A stretch of DNA of 64,000 bases, from contig NZ_JBKBEX010000011.1 in the NCBI RefSeq assembly GCF_047303325.1, positions 62,001 to 126,000 on the forward strand. The letters are read 5' to 3'. Every line of letters begins with the position of its first letter. Position 1 is the stretch's first letter. This DNA is from Polaromonas sp047303325 (GTDB taxonomy: Bacteria > Pseudomonadota > Gammaproteobacteria > Burkholderiales > Burkholderiaceae_C). Position numbers and translations under genes: made by a program. This document shows, one piece after another, positions 44,476-52,639 of the stretch. Under the pieces are notes generated by a model. It made no database searches. It worked only from the letters and a program-made list of their open reading frames with translations, and was not told where the DNA came from.

Positions 44476-45300
44476 ATGCAGAATGCATGGCCACCGCAAC
44501 CCGAAAGCCTGACGATGATTCCTCCCGAGATCCGCGCTGAGATCATGAGCCGCCTCGCGGCGGCCGAACGCGAGCACGGTGTGCGCATCCTGATGGCGAT
44601 AGAGTCCGGCAGCCGCGCCTGGGGTTTTGCCTCGCCGAACAGCGATTTCGACGTGCGTTTCATCTACGCACGGCCGGCCGACGACTACCTCTCGCTGGAC
44701 CTTGAGGACCGCCGTGACGTCATCGAGTACCCCATCGTCGACGACATAGACCTCAACGGCTGGGATTTGCGCAAGGCACTGCGTTTGTTCTGGAAGTCCA
44801 ACCCGGGTTTTGTCGAATGGATCCAGTCGCCGATCAAGTACATCGAAAACGGCGCGTTCGCTGAAGAGGCTCGCCGGCTGTTGCCGCAGGTCTACTCGTG
44901 CGAGCGGGGCATTCACCACTACCGCAGCTCGGCAAAAGGCAACTACCGCGAGCACCTTCAGGGCGAGATGGTGCGGCTCAAGAAGTATTTTTATGTGCTG
45001 CGGCCGCTGCTCGCGGTGCGCTGGCTGGAGCGCTACGGCACGGCCGCGCCCATTGAGTTCGCCAGCCTGCTGCACCTGATTGACGGTGAAACGGACCTGC
45101 TCGCCGACATCGCCGACATGCTCGAACAAAAACGCGGCGCGCCGGAACTGGGCCTGTCGGCGCCCTACCCGCGGGTCAACGCCTTTATTGAGGCCGAACT
45201 CGCCAGGCTGGATGCGGCGATTTCCACGCCCGACGACCTGCGGCCTGTGCTGCCCTCGCTCAATGCGCTGTTTCTGGCGACCGTGCGCGAAAGCTGGTAA
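44476..45300 (+). CDS. RlaP-like predicted nucleotidyltransferase
   Basis: A 274-residue protein of the polymerase-beta nucleotidyltransferase superfamily. The signature is ESGSRAWGFASPNSDFDVRF (Gly-Ser followed by the metal-binding Asp pair). The remaining helical part, with KSNPGFVEWIQSPIKY and GNYREHLQGEMVRLKKYFY, fits the RlaP/YcgL-type family (PF10127), annotated as RNA repair-associated in some genomes. I kept ATG 44476 because GGGAG stands 7 nt upstream; the next Met at 44515 has no ribosome site. No RNA ligase or other repair gene is adjacent, so the role here is open. Confidence 0.8.
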   Translation: MQNAWPPQPESLTMIPPEIRAEIMSRLAAAEREHGVRILMAIESGSRAWGFASPNSDFDVRFIYARPADDYLSLDLEDRRDVIEYPIVDDIDLNGWDLRKALRLFWKSNPGFVEWIQSPIKYIENGAFAEEARRLLPQVYSCERGIHHYRSSAKGNYREHLQGEMVRLKKYFYVLRPLLAVRWLERYGTAAPIEFASLLHLIDGETDLLADIADMLEQKRGAPELGLSAPYPRVNAFIEAELARLDAAISTPDDLRPVLPSLNALFLATVRESW

Positions 45301-45306
45301 ACCGGC

Positions 45307-45684
45307 TTACTGCGTGTCCCCCCGGTCCAGCGAGCGCTGCTCGGTCCATTCCGGGTTGAAGCGCCGCACCAGCGCATCCATCAGGCTGCGCGCCCGGGCC
45401 GAGTGGTCGCCGCCGAAATTGCAGACATAAACATCCAGCGTCACGGCCTTCTGCTCGGGCCAGGTGTGCACGCAGACATGGGATTCGGCCAGCAGCACCG
45501 TGGCCGTGATGCCGCCCGGGCCGTGCCCGGTGTCGGGAAAGGTATGGAACAGCTGGTTGACGGCCTGCAGGCCGGTAGCCTGCACGGCCTGCACGCACCA
45601 GTCGCCCAGGCGGGCGGCGTCGGTTAGCCAGGCGGCGTCGCAGCGGCATTTGTAAAGGTCGGCGGTCAGGTGTAGGCCTTGCAT
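45307..45684 (-). CDS. speD: S-adenosylmethionine decarboxylase proenzyme (SpeD/SpeH, prokaryotic class)
   Basis: A 125-residue pyruvoyl enzyme that self-cleaves and then decarboxylates AdoMet to the aminopropyl donor for polyamine synthesis. The processing site is LAESHVCVHTWPE: cleavage is expected between Glu and Ser, giving the pyruvoyl group. The processing His (VHTWPE) and the catalytic Cys in LDVYVCN are present. Length fits the Bacillus/Thermotoga-type small form. It is convergent with the RlaP-like gene (6 bp gap). The only aminopropyltransferase in the window is the membrane form at 38.6-40.1 kb, which is the likely consumer. Confidence 0.92.
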   Translation of the reverse strand: MQGLHLTADLYKCRCDAAWLTDAARLGDWCVQAVQATGLQAVNQLFHTFPDTGHGPGGITATVLLAESHVCVHTWPEQKAVTLDVYVCNFGGDHSARARSLMDALVRRFNPEWTEQRSLDRGDTQ

Positions 45685-45816
45685 GCCCCGACTTTAGACG
45701 ATGCGCGGCTCCGTTCGGGCCGTAACTTGGTTCCATATCCCGGCAAATCCCCCGGCTGGGGCCTAACGGTAAAATACCGGGTTACCCCTGATCTTTCCCC
45801 CTCCGGAGCAGCCTAC

Positions 45817-47859
45817 ATGGCAAACACGCAAATGATGGCGAATGCGATACGCGCACTCGCAATGGACGCCGTACAACAAGCCAATTCCGGACATCCCGGC
45901 GCCCCCATGGGCATGGCCGACATGGCCGTCGCCCTCTGGGGCAGCCACCTCAAGCACAGCCCGCACAACCCCAACTGGTTCGACCGCGACCGTTTTGTGC
46001 TCTCCAACGGCCACGGCTCCATGCTGATTTACGCCGTGTTGCATCTGACCGGTTACAAACTGCCGATCGGCGAACTCAAAAACTTCCGCCAGCTGCACAG
46101 CAAAACCCCCGGCCACCCCGAATACGGCTACACCCCCGGCGTGGAAACCACCACCGGCCCGCTGGGCCAGGGCCTGACCAATGCCGTCGGCATGGCGCTG
46201 GCTGAAAAGCTGCTCGCCAAGGAATTCAACCGCGAAGGCCACACCGTCGTCGACCACAACACCTATGTGTTCATGGGCGACGGCTGCCTGATGGAAGGCA
46301 TCAGCCACGAAGCCGCGGCCCTGGCCGGCGCCTGGAAGCTCAACAAGCTGATCGCGCTCTACGACGACAACGGCATCTCGATCGACGGCCAGGTCGCGCC
46401 CTGGTTCATCGACAACACCGCCGTGCGTTTTGCCGCTTACGGCTGGAACGTGCAGGGCCCCATCGACGGCCACGACGCTGAACTGGTCTCGCAGGCCATC
46501 GAAGGCGCAAAAAAATCCAACGACAAGCCCACGCTGATCATCTGCAAGACGCACATCGGCAAGGGCTCGCCGAATCGCGCCAATACCGCCAAGGCCCACG
46601 GCGAGCCGCTGGGCGCCGAGGAAATCAAGCTCACGCGCGAAGCCCTGAACTGGCCTTACGCGCCGTTTGAAGTGCCGAAAGAAACCTACGACGCCTGGGA
46701 CGCCAAGGCCAAGGGCCTGGCCGCCGAGGCCGCCTGGGACGCGAAATTCGCCGCCTACAAGGCCGCCCACCCCGAACTCGCCGCCGAACTGGCCCGCCGC
46801 ATGAAGGGCGAGCTGCCCAAGACCTTCGCGCAGCTCGCGGTCGACACCGTCATCGGCGCACACACCAAGGCCGAAACCGTGGCTTCGCGCAAGGCCTCGC
46901 AGCTCGCGCTCGAAGCCTTCACCGCCGGCCTGCCCGAGATGCTGGGCGGCTCGGCCGATTTGACCGGCTCCAACCTGACCAACACCAAGTCCACGCCCAG
47001 CCTGCGTTTTGACATGAACGGCGAAATCGTGCTGACGGCCAACGCCGAGGGCGTGAGCGCCATCGGCCGCCACATCAACTACGGCGTGCGCGAATTCGGC
47101 ATGGCCGCCATCATGAACGGCATCGCGCTGCACGGCGGCTATATCCCCTACGGCGGCACCTTCCTGACCTTCAGCGACTACAGCCGCAACGCCATCCGCA
47201 TGGCCGCGCTGATGAAGCTGCGCGTGGTGCACGTGTTCACCCACGACTCCATCGGCCTGGGTGAAGACGGCCCGACGCACCAGTCCATCGAGCACGCCGC
47301 CAGCCTGCGCCTGATCCCCAACCTGGACGTCTGGCGTCCGGGCGACACGGCCGAAACCGCCGTCGCCTGGGCTGTCGCGCTTGAAAACAAGAACAAGCCG
47401 ACGGCGCTGCTGCTGAGCCGCCAGAACCTGCCTTACGCGCCAAAGAAAGACCTCGGCAACATCAGCCGCGGCGCCTACGTGCTGGCCGACCCGGCCGAAG
47501 TCGGCCTCAACAAGAAAGCCCAGGCCGTCATCATCGCCACCGGCTCCGAAGTGCAGCTGGCGCTCAAGGCGCAGGAACTGCTGGCCGCCCACAAGATCGC
47601 CGTGCGCGTGGTTTCCATGCCCAGCACCACCACCTTCGACAAACAGAAGACCGCCTACAAGAGCGAAGTGCTGCCCGAAGGCATCCCCCGCATCGCGGTG
47701 GAAATGGGCGTGACCGACGGCTGGTGGAAATACGGCTGCGCGGCCGTGGTCGGCATCGACAGCTACGGCGAATCCGCCCCCGCCCCGGTGCTGTTCAAAC
47801 ACTTCGGCTTCACCGCCGAGAACGTCGCCGACACCGTGCGCACGGTGCTGCGCAAGTAA
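45817..47859 (+). CDS. tkt: transketolase
   Basis: A 680-residue thiamine-diphosphate enzyme of the pentose phosphate and Calvin pathways that moves two-carbon units between sugar phosphates. ThDP motif: GDGCLMEGISHEAA to LYDDN. N-terminal active-site pattern is ANSGHPGAPMGMADM; the pyrimidine domain has GVREFGMAAIMNG and THDSIGLGEDGPTHQ; the C-terminal domain starts near QAVIIATGSEVQ. The start at 45817 has CGGAGC upstream and fits the family N-terminus; the longer open frame upstream reaches the speD promoter region. gap follows after 63 bp on the same strand, so the two may share a transcript. Confidence 0.97.
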   Translation: MANTQMMANAIRALAMDAVQQANSGHPGAPMGMADMAVALWGSHLKHSPHNPNWFDRDRFVLSNGHGSMLIYAVLHLTGYKLPIGELKNFRQLHSKTPGHPEYGYTPGVETTTGPLGQGLTNAVGMALAEKLLAKEFNREGHTVVDHNTYVFMGDGCLMEGISHEAAALAGAWKLNKLIALYDDNGISIDGQVAPWFIDNTAVRFAAYGWNVQGPIDGHDAELVSQAIEGAKKSNDKPTLIICKTHIGKGSPNRANTAKAHGEPLGAEEIKLTREALNWPYAPFEVPKETYDAWDAKAKGLAAEAAWDAKFAAYKAAHPELAAELARRMKGELPKTFAQLAVDTVIGAHTKAETVASRKASQLALEAFTAGLPEMLGGSADLTGSNLTNTKSTPSLRFDMNGEIVLTANAEGVSAIGRHINYGVREFGMAAIMNGIALHGGYIPYGGTFLTFSDYSRNAIRMAALMKLRVVHVFTHDSIGLGEDGPTHQSIEHAASLRLIPNLDVWRPGDTAETAVAWAVALENKNKPTALLLSRQNLPYAPKKDLGNISRGAYVLADPAEVGLNKKAQAVIIATGSEVQLALKAQELLAAHKIAVRVVSMPSTTTFDKQKTAYKSEVLPEGIPRIAVEMGVTDGWWKYGCAAVVGIDSYGESAPAPVLFKHFGFTAENVADTVRTVLRK

Positions 47860-47922
47860 GCGCGCGCATCAGGTACACGGCTCGCCGATTCAACGAATTT
47901 CAACTTCCAGGAGCAACAGAAA

Positions 47923-48921
47923 ATGACGATCAAACTTGGTATCAATGGTTTTGGCCGGATCGGCCGCAACGTGTTCCGCTCGGCGATCAAGAGCTTTAAC
48001 GACATCGAAATCGTCGGCATCAACGACCTGCTTGAGCCCGACTACCTGGCCTACATGCTGAAGTACGACTCGGTGCATGGCCGCTTTGAAGGCGACGTGT
48101 CCGTGGACGGCAACACCCTCATCGTCAACGGCAAGAAAATCCGCCTGACGCAGGAGCGTGACCCCGCCAACCTCAAGTGGGGCGACATCGGCGCGACCGT
48201 GGTGCTGGAATCCACGGGCCTCTTCCTGGACAAAGCTTCCGGCGAGAAGCACCTGGCCGCCGGCGCGAAGAAGGTCATCTTCTCGGCGCCGTCGAAAGAC
48301 GACACCCCGATGTTCGTCTTCGGCGTCAACGACAAGACCTACAAGGGCGAAGCCATCATCTCCAACGCCAGCTGCACCACCAACTGCCTGGCGCCCGTCG
48401 CCAAGGTGCTGAACGACAAGTGGGGCATCAAGCGTGGCCTGATGACCACGGTGCACGCGGCCACCGCCACGCAAAAAACCGTGGACGGCCCGAGCAACAA
48501 GGACTGGCGCGGCGGCCGCGGTATCCTGGAAAACATCATCCCCTCCTCCACCGGCGCGGCCAAGGCCGTGGGTGTGGTGATTCCTGAACTCAACAAGAAG
48601 CTGACCGGCATGTCCTTCCGCGTGCCGACCTCCGACGTCTCGGTGGTCGACCTGACCTGCGAACTCAACAAGGAAGCCACGCTGAAAGAAATCTGCGCCG
48701 AGATGAAGGCGCAAAGCGAAGGCGCGCTCAAGGGCATTCTGGGCTACACCGAAGACAAGGTGGTCGCCACCGACTTCCGCGGCGAGACCTGCACCAGCGT
48801 GTTTGACGCCGACGCCAGCATTGCGCTGGACGGCACCTTCGTCAAGGTCGTGGCCTGGTACGACAACGAATGGGGTTACTCCAACAAGTGCCTGGAAATG
48901 GTGCGCGTCGTCTCGAAGTAA
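47923..48921 (+). CDS. gap: glyceraldehyde-3-phosphate dehydrogenase, type I
   Basis: A 332-residue glycolytic/gluconeogenic enzyme converting glyceraldehyde 3-phosphate to 1,3-bisphosphoglycerate. NAD-binding start KLGINGFGRIGRNVFR; catalytic Cys in SNASCTTNCLAPVAKV; catalytic His in TTVHAATATQ; phosphate-binding SSTGAAKAVG; WYDNEWGYSNK near the end. Ribosome site CAGGAG lies before the ATG. Placement after tkt is common in Burkholderiales. An intrinsic terminator follows at 48947. Confidence 0.97.
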   Translation: MTIKLGINGFGRIGRNVFRSAIKSFNDIEIVGINDLLEPDYLAYMLKYDSVHGRFEGDVSVDGNTLIVNGKKIRLTQERDPANLKWGDIGATVVLESTGLFLDKASGEKHLAAGAKKVIFSAPSKDDTPMFVFGVNDKTYKGEAIISNASCTTNCLAPVAKVLNDKWGIKRGLMTTVHAATATQKTVDGPSNKDWRGGRGILENIIPSSTGAAKAVGVVIPELNKKLTGMSFRVPTSDVSVVDLTCELNKEATLKEICAEMKAQSEGALKGILGYTEDKVVATDFRGETCTSVFDADASIALDGTFVKVVAWYDNEWGYSNKCLEMVRVVSK

Positions 48922-48946
48922 TTCGCGGCCGCCAACGCCCCCAAAC

Positions 48947-48971
48947 AAGCGCCTTCGGGCGCTTTTTTTTT
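48947..48971 (+). terminator. intrinsic terminator after gap
   Basis: AAGCGCC - TTCG - GGCGCTT followed by a run of nine T in total. Textbook rho-independent structure, 26 nt after the gap stop codon. Confidence 0.93.
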
Positions 48972-49086
48972 CGGCTTCGCACATCAAAAGGCCGCAGGCG
49001 GTCAATGTCCGTTGATCCAAGGCCGTTCAGCCCGTATGGTTCCCGCATGCCGCGCCCATGCCGCGCGGCGCAAGGGAGGAATGACC

Positions 49087-50328
49087 ATGGCGCTGCAGCC
49101 GTTCCGGGATTGGCTCGTCCAGAAAAGCTGGGCACAGGGCGTGTATTACAGCAAGGCCGTGGCCTGGCTGTTACCGCCGGCGGCGCTCGCCGCCGATGCG
49201 GCTTACTTCACCATCGCGCAGCAACACCGGCCGCAGGGTGTGGCCGGCCTGCTGGCCTGGCAGCTCACGGCGGAGCTGTTCTTCATCACGGTGATCCTGG
49301 TGGACCGGTATGCGCCTCGGCTGCGCGGCCGGGAAGGCGCGCTCAATACTGCCTGTGCCGGCGCCATGCTGCTGGCCACCTGGGTAGGCGCCGTCCACGG
49401 CGCGATGTGGGGCGATTTGTCCATCTATGCCGCGGGCGCGACCTTTGTCGCAGCCGTCATGTGCACGCCCAGCCCGGTGCGCAAGCCCATGTACCTGCTG
49501 AGCTTCGGGGCGCTGAGCCTGGCCGTCGCCCTGCGCGGGTACGCGGGCCTGGCACTCCTTGCCGCGCTGGTCAACCCGTTTTGCATCCTGGTGTTGTGCA
49601 CGGCGCTCGACGAGCTCATGCTGGCGCGCAATGCCGAGCTGTACGCCGAGATGCAGCGCGCCGAGAGCGAATGCGCGCGCGCCGACAAGGTGCTGTACAA
49701 CGTGCTGCCGGCCTCCATCGCCGATGAGCTCAAGCGCGAGGACAAGGTCAACGCGGTGAAGTTCGACAACATGGGCGTGCTGTTCGCCGACATCGCCGGT
49801 TTCACGAGTTTTTCACGCAGCTTGCCGCCGGACGCGCTGGTGCTGGTGCTGAACCAGATCTTCTCGGCCTTTGACGGCCTGGTGGAAAAGTACGGGCTGG
49901 AAAAAATCAAGACCATAGGCGATGCCTACATGGTGGTAGCGCACCACCGGCTCGACAGCCTGGGGCGGCTGGCGCTGGACATGGGGGAAGCCTTGCAGCG
50001 CTACAACGTCGCCAACGGCACGCAACTGGCCATGCGCATAGGCATGCACGCGGGCCCCGCGGTGGCGGGGGTGATAGGCGTCAAGCGTTTTCTCTACGAC
50101 GTCTGGGGCGACACGGTCAATGTGGCCAGCCGCATGGAGTCCAGCGGCGAGCCGGGGGCCGTCCACGTCAGCGAGGCGGTCTACCTGCAGACGCGGCAGC
50201 ACTTTGCCTTTGCCGCGCGCGAGCCCATAGAGCTCAAGGGCCGCGGCCGCATGGCCACCTACTGGCTGCTGGGGCCCAGCGCGCCGCCCCGCTTCGGCAT
50301 GGAGACCGCGGGCGCCGCGCCAGGCTAG
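49087..50328 (+). CDS. membrane-bound class III adenylate/guanylate cyclase
   Basis: A 413-residue cyclase. The N-terminal half has about six membrane helices (from AVAWLLPPAALAADAAYF to FCILVLCTALDELML); a short signalling helix (AEMQRAESECARADKVLYNVLP) leads to the catalytic domain. Metal Asps are in LFADIAGFTSF and TIGDAYMVV; the base-selecting pair is Lys in EKIKTIGD and Asp in FLYDVWGDTVN, as in adenylate cyclases; the transition-state Asn and Arg are in NVASR. So cAMP is the expected product. ATG 49087 is set by AAGGGAGG 7 nt upstream; an ATG 6 nt earlier is too close. The stop overlaps that of the convergent LysR gene (CTAG). Confidence 0.9.
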   Translation: MALQPFRDWLVQKSWAQGVYYSKAVAWLLPPAALAADAAYFTIAQQHRPQGVAGLLAWQLTAELFFITVILVDRYAPRLRGREGALNTACAGAMLLATWVGAVHGAMWGDLSIYAAGATFVAAVMCTPSPVRKPMYLLSFGALSLAVALRGYAGLALLAALVNPFCILVLCTALDELMLARNAELYAEMQRAESECARADKVLYNVLPASIADELKREDKVNAVKFDNMGVLFADIAGFTSFSRSLPPDALVLVLNQIFSAFDGLVEKYGLEKIKTIGDAYMVVAHHRLDSLGRLALDMGEALQRYNVANGTQLAMRIGMHAGPAVAGVIGVKRFLYDVWGDTVNVASRMESSGEPGAVHVSEAVYLQTRQHFAFAAREPIELKGRGRMATYWLLGPSAPPRFGMETAGAAPG

Positions 50329-51242
50329 CGGCGGGGCGCTTCAACGGCCGACATGGCTTGAGGCAAGGCCGCCGCCAGGTGGTCGATCAGTGCGCGCACC
50401 GTGACGGGAACGCGCCGCGTCGCCGGGTACAGCGCGTAGAGCGCGATCTCCGGCGACTCCTGCCACTGCGGCAACACCGGCACCAGGCGGCCCGCTGCGA
50501 GGTGTTTGGCCGCCAGGAACTCGGGCTGCAGGATCAGCCCGGCGCCCGCGACGGCGGCCTCCACCAGCAGGTCGCCGTTGTTGGCGCACAGCGGCCCGCC
50601 GACGGCCACGTGCGCTGTTTCCCGGCCTCTGCCGAGGTGCCAGATGTGTCCCTTGTTGACATGCGCGTAGTTCAGGCAGCGGTGCGACTTGAGGGCCTTC
50701 GGCGATGCGGGCGTGCCGTGTGCCCGCAGGTAGGCCGGGGCGGCGTACACGGCGCGGCGCACGTCGCACAGGCGGCGCGCGGCCAGCGAAGAATCCGGCA
50801 GCTGCGCGATGCGCAGGGTCAGGTCAAAGCCGGTCTCATAGGGGTCCAGCATGCGGTCGTTGAGCTCCACGCGCAGCTCGACCCGCGGATGCAGCGCGAG
50901 GAACTCCGACAGCAGCGGCGCCAGCACCAGCTTGCCGAAGGACATGGGCGCGTTGACGCGCAGCGGCCCGGCCACCGCCCCGCGAATCGCCGCCATGGAC
51001 TCGCGGGCTTCGGCGGCGATGGCCAGCAGGTCCACCGCGTAGTCGTGCAAGGTGGCGCCGGCGCTGGTCAACGCGATCGCGCGGGTGGAGCGTACAAACA
51101 GCGCGCCGCCGTACTCCGTTTCCAGCGAGGCAATGAGTTTGCTGATCTGTGAGCGCGTCACGCCGAGTTCACGCGCGGCGGCGGCAAAACTGCCCAGCCG
51201 CGTCGAGAGCACCAGGGCCTGGAGGGCGTCAAGTCTGTCCAT
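50325..51242 (-). CDS. LysR family transcriptional regulator
   Basis: A 305-residue regulator. Winged helix at 1-60 (MDRLDALQALVLSTRLGSFAAAAREL, split here as LGSFAAAARELGVTRSQISK), then a periplasmic-binding-like effector domain from about 90 (PLRVNAPMSFGKLVLAPLL), closest in pattern to the CrgA/AaeR-like group. It is divergent from the isochorismatase-like operon, the usual place for the target of a LysR activator. Direct repeats TTGGTTC at 51245 and 51267 lie in the shared region. The effector is unknown. Confidence 0.92.
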   Translation of the reverse strand: MDRLDALQALVLSTRLGSFAAAARELGVTRSQISKLIASLETEYGGALFVRSTRAIALTSAGATLHDYAVDLLAIAAEARESMAAIRGAVAGPLRVNAPMSFGKLVLAPLLSEFLALHPRVELRVELNDRMLDPYETGFDLTLRIAQLPDSSLAARRLCDVRRAVYAAPAYLRAHGTPASPKALKSHRCLNYAHVNKGHIWHLGRGRETAHVAVGGPLCANNGDLLVEAAVAGAGLILQPEFLAAKHLAAGRLVPVLPQWQESPEIALYALYPATRRVPVTVRALIDHLAAALPQAMSAVEAPRR

Positions 51243-51244
51243 GA

Positions 51245-51273
51245 TTGGTTCCCATATGGATACGGTTTGGTTC
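51245..51273. promoter_or_regulatory. direct repeats TTGGTTC in the LysR divergent region
   Basis: Copies at 51245-51251 and 51267-51273, spaced 22 bp (two helical turns), start 3 bp from the LysR start codon. Spacing fits a LysR tetramer site; an ATATGGAT element lies between. Confidence 0.35.
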
Positions 51274-51352
51274 TAAAACAAAGTCTAGTCAACCTATTGG
51301 CTGCAATTTAGCATTCCAGGCTTGTTTATTCACTCTTTCAAGGGGACTCACC

Positions 51353-52003
51353 ATGGCTCAAGGAAAACTCGAACTGCTCACCCCCCAGAACTGCGCGCTG
51401 GTGCTGATCGACCACCAGCCGCAAATGACCTTTGGCGTGGCCAACATCGACCGGCAGCTGCTGAAGAACAACGTCATCGGTCTGGCCAAGGCGGCCAAGG
51501 TGTTCAATGTCCCCACGGTGCTGACCTCGGTGGAAACCGAATCCTTCTCGGGCAACATCTGGCCCGAACTGCTCGCGGTGCTGCCCGACAACCGGATTTT
51601 TGAGCGCACCAGCATGAACACCTGGGACGACGCGGGCGTGAAGGCCGAACTGAAAAAATTCGGCCGCAAAAAACTGGTGCTTGCGGCGCTGTGGACCGAG
51701 GTCTGCCTGAACTTCCCCGCGCTGGAAGCGATGGCCGACGGCTACGAGGTGTATTTTGTGGAAGACGCTTCCGGCGGCACCTCGGTGGCCGCGCACAACA
51801 TGTCGGTGCAGCGCATGATCCAGGCCGGCGCCGTGCCCATCACCTGGCAGCAGTTCCTGCTCGAAATGCAGCGCGACTGGGCGCGCAAGGAGACCTATGC
51901 GGGCACCACGGGCATCGTCATGGAGCATTCCGGCGCCTACGGCTCGGGTGTCGACTACGCGATCACGCACGTGCACAAGATGCCCGCGCGCAAACTGGGC
52001 TGA
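51353..52003 (+). CDS. isochorismatase-family (YcaC-like) cysteine hydrolase
   Basis: A 216-residue cytosolic hydrolase. The catalytic triad of the family is visible: Asp in LVLIDHQPQM, Lys region before LVLAALWTE, and Cys in ALWTEVCLNFPA. The sequence resembles the YcaC group (hydrolases of uncertain substrate) more than nicotinamidase or true isochorismatase. ATG 51353 has AAGGGGAC upstream; the longer frame reaches the divergent promoter. It starts a four-gene operon (hydrolase, ABM protein, amidohydrolase, DoxX), divergent from a LysR regulator, pointing to degradation of an amide or related compound. Confidence 0.88.
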   Translation: MAQGKLELLTPQNCALVLIDHQPQMTFGVANIDRQLLKNNVIGLAKAAKVFNVPTVLTSVETESFSGNIWPELLAVLPDNRIFERTSMNTWDDAGVKAELKKFGRKKLVLAALWTEVCLNFPALEAMADGYEVYFVEDASGGTSVAAHNMSVQRMIQAGAVPITWQQFLLEMQRDWARKETYAGTTGIVMEHSGAYGSGVDYAITHVHKMPARKLG

Positions 52004-52010
52004 AAGCGCC

Positions 52011-52613
52011 ATGAACAGCGCGAACAGCACCGGCGACGCGGCCGGCCCGTCCTCCGAAAGCGTCAGCCTGGTGGTGCGCCACCGCGTGCGCGCCGGCGCG
52101 CGTGCCGCGTATGACGGCTGGCTGGCCGAGACCATGCGCACCGCGTCGGCCTATCCGGGCCACCAGGGCGTGCATGTGGTCCGTCCGGCCGGCGCCGGCG
52201 GTGACTACCTCATCGTGGTCCGCTTCGCCACCACCGGGCAGCTGAACGGCTGGTACCGGTCCGCGGAACGCGCGCGCCTGCTCGAGACGGTGCAGCCGCT
52301 TCTGCAAGCCGGCGAACAGGTCAGCGTGGGCAGCGGCATCGATTTCCTGTTCCCCCCTGAAGTGGCGTCCGGTGTAGAGGCGCCGGTCAAACCCGCGGCC
52401 TGGAAGCAGTGGCTGATCACCACCTCGGTCATCTGGCCGCTCACCATGGTCGTGCCCTGGGCCATGGGGCCACTGTTCAAGGCCGTCCCCGTGCTGGGCC
52501 TGTATGGCGTGGCGCACGGCATACTGGCGGCCGTCATCGTGGCCCTGGTGGTCTGGGTGGTCATGCCGCCCTACACGCGGCTGCTGCACCCGTGGCTGTT
52601 CACGCGGCGCTGA
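52011..52613 (+). CDS. ABM (antibiotic biosynthesis monooxygenase)-domain membrane protein
   Basis: A 200-residue protein. Residues about 15-105 are a dimeric alpha-beta barrel ABM domain (LVVRHRVRAGARAAYDGWLAE split as VRHRVRAGARAAYDGWLAE; GVHVVRP; YLIVVRFATTGQLNGW). Two membrane helices follow (about 133-152 and 160-185), a layout known from antibiotic biosynthesis monooxygenases described as membrane proteins. Seven nucleotides separate it from the upstream hydrolase, so translation may be coupled. The domain may bind or oxidise a small aromatic or heme-like ligand; no specific reaction can be assigned. Confidence 0.82.
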   Translation: MNSANSTGDAAGPSSESVSLVVRHRVRAGARAAYDGWLAETMRTASAYPGHQGVHVVRPAGAGGDYLIVVRFATTGQLNGWYRSAERARLLETVQPLLQAGEQVSVGSGIDFLFPPEVASGVEAPVKPAAWKQWLITTSVIWPLTMVVPWAMGPLFKAVPVLGLYGVAHGILAAVIVALVVWVVMPPYTRLLHPWLFTRR

Positions 52614-52639
52614 CATACCCAATACACCGGAAAAATCCC

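Noticed and set aside
45763..47802. 679-codon minus-strand frame opposite transketolase
   Set aside because: Antisense of a highly conserved enzyme; no motif or ribosome site.
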